64,000 bases of DNA. It comes from Tropicimonas sp. IMCC34043 (GTDB taxonomy: Bacteria > Pseudomonadota > Alphaproteobacteria > Rhodobacterales > Rhodobacteraceae). Shown here piece by piece: positions 62,438-64,000 of the stretch; the first letter of the stretch is position 1; each line of letters starts with the position of its first letter. The DNA lies in contig NZ_QMEK01000005.1 of assembly GCF_003390845.1 (NCBI RefSeq), positions 62,001 to 126,000 of the forward strand, written 5' to 3'. The notes beneath the pieces were generated by a model that was not told where the DNA came from, did not search any database, and worked only from the letters and a program-made list of their open reading frames with translations. The position numbers and the translations under genes were made by a program.

Positions 62438-62872
62438 GTGTTGAAACGGATCGAGACGGCTTGGACGAGTTTTCAGGCCTGGCCCCATTTCTGGGACGCC
62501 ATCACCTTCGCCTGTCTGATGCTCAGCGTGCTCGGCGTTCTGTCCTTTATTGTCTGGCTGCTCGGATTGCCGGGCCGGATCGCCATTTCCCGCAAACATC
62601 CGGATGCCGAGGCGGTCTATGCGATGGGATGGGTCGGGTTCCTCGCCGTCGTGCCGTGGATCCAGGCGCTGATCTGGGCCTTCAAGCCGACCGACAAGAT
62701 CGACATCCGCTATTTCCCCGAACAGGAACGGATTGCCGAACGCGAGGCGCTCGAACGCCTCACCTCCTATGCCTATGGCCGAAAGGCGGCTGCGAGGGCC
62801 CGGGAAGCAACAGCAGACGACACCGGCACGGCGGACAAACCCGCGCCGGACAACGGCCAGCGGGAGGGCTGA
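62438..62872 (+). CDS. yiaW: DUF3302 inner-membrane protein (YiaW-like)
   Basis: 144 residues from a GTG at 62438. Two membrane spans (about 20-45 and 66-84) and a conserved segment AVYAMGWVGFLAVVPWIQALIW followed in the cytoplasm by IDIRYFPEQE identify the DUF3302 family; the tail is charged and disordered. In E. coli yiaW precedes yiaV, an HlyD-type adaptor, and the same order is seen here with a 4-base gap. Function is unknown; it is thought to support a membrane-fusion export system. Confidence 0.82.
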   Translation: MLKRIETAWTSFQAWPHFWDAITFACLMLSVLGVLSFIVWLLGLPGRIAISRKHPDAEAVYAMGWVGFLAVVPWIQALIWAFKPTDKIDIRYFPEQERIAEREALERLTSYAYGRKAAARAREATADDTGTADKPAPDNGQREG

Positions 62873-62876
62873 TCGC

Positions 62877-64000
62877 GTGCTTGCAGTCGTCGCCATTACC
62901 GTCCTCTATCTGTTTTTCATCTGGATCATCTTCATCAAGCTGAAGTGGCTGCGCCTGACCCCGGTCTGGGGTGTCGTTTCTGCCTTCTTCCTGCTTCACC
63001 TGCTGTTCGTGCCCCTGATCGGGATGCGTTTTGTCGCGCCGTTTTCGGCCGACGTGCGGCTGGTTCGCCAAACGATCCAGATCACGCCACGCCTGCCCGA
63101 GCCGACCATCGTGGAACAGGTGCTGGTCACCGAGGGACAGCACGTGAACAAGGGCGATCCGTTGTTCCTGCTCGACAGCCGGGTGTACCAATATCAGGTC
63201 GACGAGGCGACGGCAGCGCTGGAAGGGGCAAAGCAGAACGTCGTCGTGCTTCAGGAAGACATCAACGTTGCGCAAGAGACGGTGGCGCGCAGCGAGGCCG
63301 AACTGAAATACAAGCAATCCCAGGCAAAGCGCTATACGGATCTGGCCGCACAACGTGCCGCCCCCGAGGCCGAGGCGCAGCGCTGGCAGACCGATGTTGC
63401 CACAGCCGAGGCCCAGGTGGCCGAGTCCGAAGCCCAGTTGAAGCGCGCCGAGGCGGTCTATGCCTCGCAGATCGACGGGGTCAACACCGGCGTTCTGGCC
63501 GCCGAAGCCCAGCTGAGGCAGGCGCAGTTCTATCTTGACCAGACCACGATCCGGGCCCCCGACGACGGCATGATCGTCAACCTTCAGGTGCAGCCCGGCA
63601 TGGTCGCCGGCATCATCCGGGCTGGCGCCATCGCCTCGTTCATCGCCGACCGCGACCCCTATCTGCTGGCCATGTACCGGCAGGAGAACATCAAGTTCAT
63701 GAAGCCGGGACAGGACGCGCTCGTCTCGCTCAACCTTCGCCCCGGCGACACCTTCAAGGCAAAGGTCAAGGACATCTGGTGGGCGAGCGGCCGCGGCCAG
63801 ATGCTGCCGTCCGGCCGGTTGCCCTCGTTTGTCGACCTGCCGACCTATCCCGAAGGGCGGCTTGCTGTGCAGATCGTTCTGGAGGATCCGCCCGACGACC
63901 TTCCAATCGGGGCCGAAGGCGCGGCACTGGTGCTGACGGACGAGTCGAGCCCGTTCACCTGGATCGGACAGATCGTGATGCGCACCCACACCTGGGGTCG
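62877..64000 (+). CDS. yiaV: HlyD-family membrane fusion protein (YiaV-like), 3' end cut
   Basis: The frame is open from the GTG at 62877 to the right edge (374 codons); E. coli YiaV is about 378 residues, so only a few are missing. Two hydrophobic N-terminal segments (about 1-20 and 30-48) anchor it in the inner membrane. The lipoyl half-motif PTIVEQVLVTEGQHVNKGD, a long coiled coil (about 95-215; alternating Ala/Glu/Gln) and the second half IRAPDDGMIVNLQVQPGM form the adaptor hairpin. It links an inner-membrane pump to an outer-membrane channel. No pump gene is visible in the window. Confidence 0.85.
   Translation, partial: MLAVVAITVLYLFFIWIIFIKLKWLRLTPVWGVVSAFFLLHLLFVPLIGMRFVAPFSADVRLVRQTIQITPRLPEPTIVEQVLVTEGQHVNKGDPLFLLDSRVYQYQVDEATAALEGAKQNVVVLQEDINVAQETVARSEAELKYKQSQAKRYTDLAAQRAAPEAEAQRWQTDVATAEAQVAESEAQLKRAEAVYASQIDGVNTGVLAAEAQLRQAQFYLDQTTIRAPDDGMIVNLQVQPGMVAGIIRAGAIASFIADRDPYLLAMYRQENIKFMKPGQDALVSLNLRPGDTFKAKVKDIWWASGRGQMLPSGRLPSFVDLPTYPEGRLAVQIVLEDPPDDLPIGAEGAALVLTDESSPFTWIGQIVMRTHTWG

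Noticed and set aside
62014-62943. A 309-codon open frame before and across the yiaW-like gene
   Set aside because: It runs in a different frame over the DUF3302 gene and has no protein-like features in its first half.

Overview
The window is GC-rich (about two thirds G+C by eye) with an alphaproteobacterial, most probably Rhodobacteraceae-like, gene set. It has several ABC and TRAP solute-uptake systems next to catabolic enzymes, an isethionate/sulfoacetaldehyde pathway (xsc-pta), a lysine monooxygenase/amidase pair resembling DavB/DavA, a BisC-like molybdoenzyme and a pflB-pflA-focA cassette. I see no rRNA, tRNA, CRISPR array or intact insertion sequence. It reads as a chromosomal or megaplasmid catabolic region with almost no spare DNA, apart from a small gene graveyard near 22.2-23.7 kb.

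Layout. 0-0.64 kb: end of an inositol-dehydrogenase-like gene. 0.68-10.0 kb (minus strand): a four-gene operon coding for a secreted CXXCH protein, a 79-residue peptide, a 335-residue protein whose strand/helix pattern suggests an ABBA-type prenyltransferase fold, and a 2170-residue pseudokinase-ATPase-GAF-histidine kinase-receiver-cyclase protein. 10.2-16.5 kb (minus): an ABC sugar-uptake operon with a GH63/MGH1-like glycosidase and two unusually elaborated permeases. 17.1-19.4 kb (plus): an AhpD-like peroxidase and an acyl-CoA synthetase. 19.4-22.0 kb: divergent davB/davA-like genes. 22.2-23.7 kb: remnants of a winged-helix regulator, a sulfotransferase and an M19 dipeptidase around an intact chaC. 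23.7-27.7 kb (minus): pflB-pflA-focA. 28.1-30.0 kb: divergent benE and XRE-cupin regulator with twin palindromes between them. 30.2-39.1 kb: isethionate module (IclR regulator, TRAP transporter, GMC dehydrogenase, xsc, pta). 39.3-52.9 kb: galactoside module (ABC importer, alpha- and beta-galactosidase, galETK, LacI and IclR regulators). 52.9-61.9 kb (minus): a LysR-TRAP-DapA-like-molybdoenzyme-SDR-D-amino acid dehydrogenase operon of unknown substrate. 62.4-64.0 kb (plus): a yiaWV-like pair (DUF3302 and HlyD-type adaptor), cut by the right edge.

How the genes work together. Isethionate would enter through the TRAP system, be oxidised to sulfoacetaldehyde by the GMC enzyme, and be cleaved by Xsc to sulfite and acetyl phosphate, which Pta turns into acetyl-CoA. 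Galactosides would be imported by the ABC system, hydrolysed in the cytoplasm, and the galactose passed through the Leloir enzymes. All four operons with a solute-binding protein gene carry a strong perfect stem-loop between that gene and the next cistron, probably to raise binding-protein yield.

The most promising candidate for an undescribed system is the 0.68-10.0 kb operon: a small peptide ending in Cys-Lys-Tyr-Leu-Trp, encoded directly before a putative ABBA-fold prenyltransferase and a giant multi-output sensor. The ABBA reading rests on my own inspection of the strand pattern, not on a database match.
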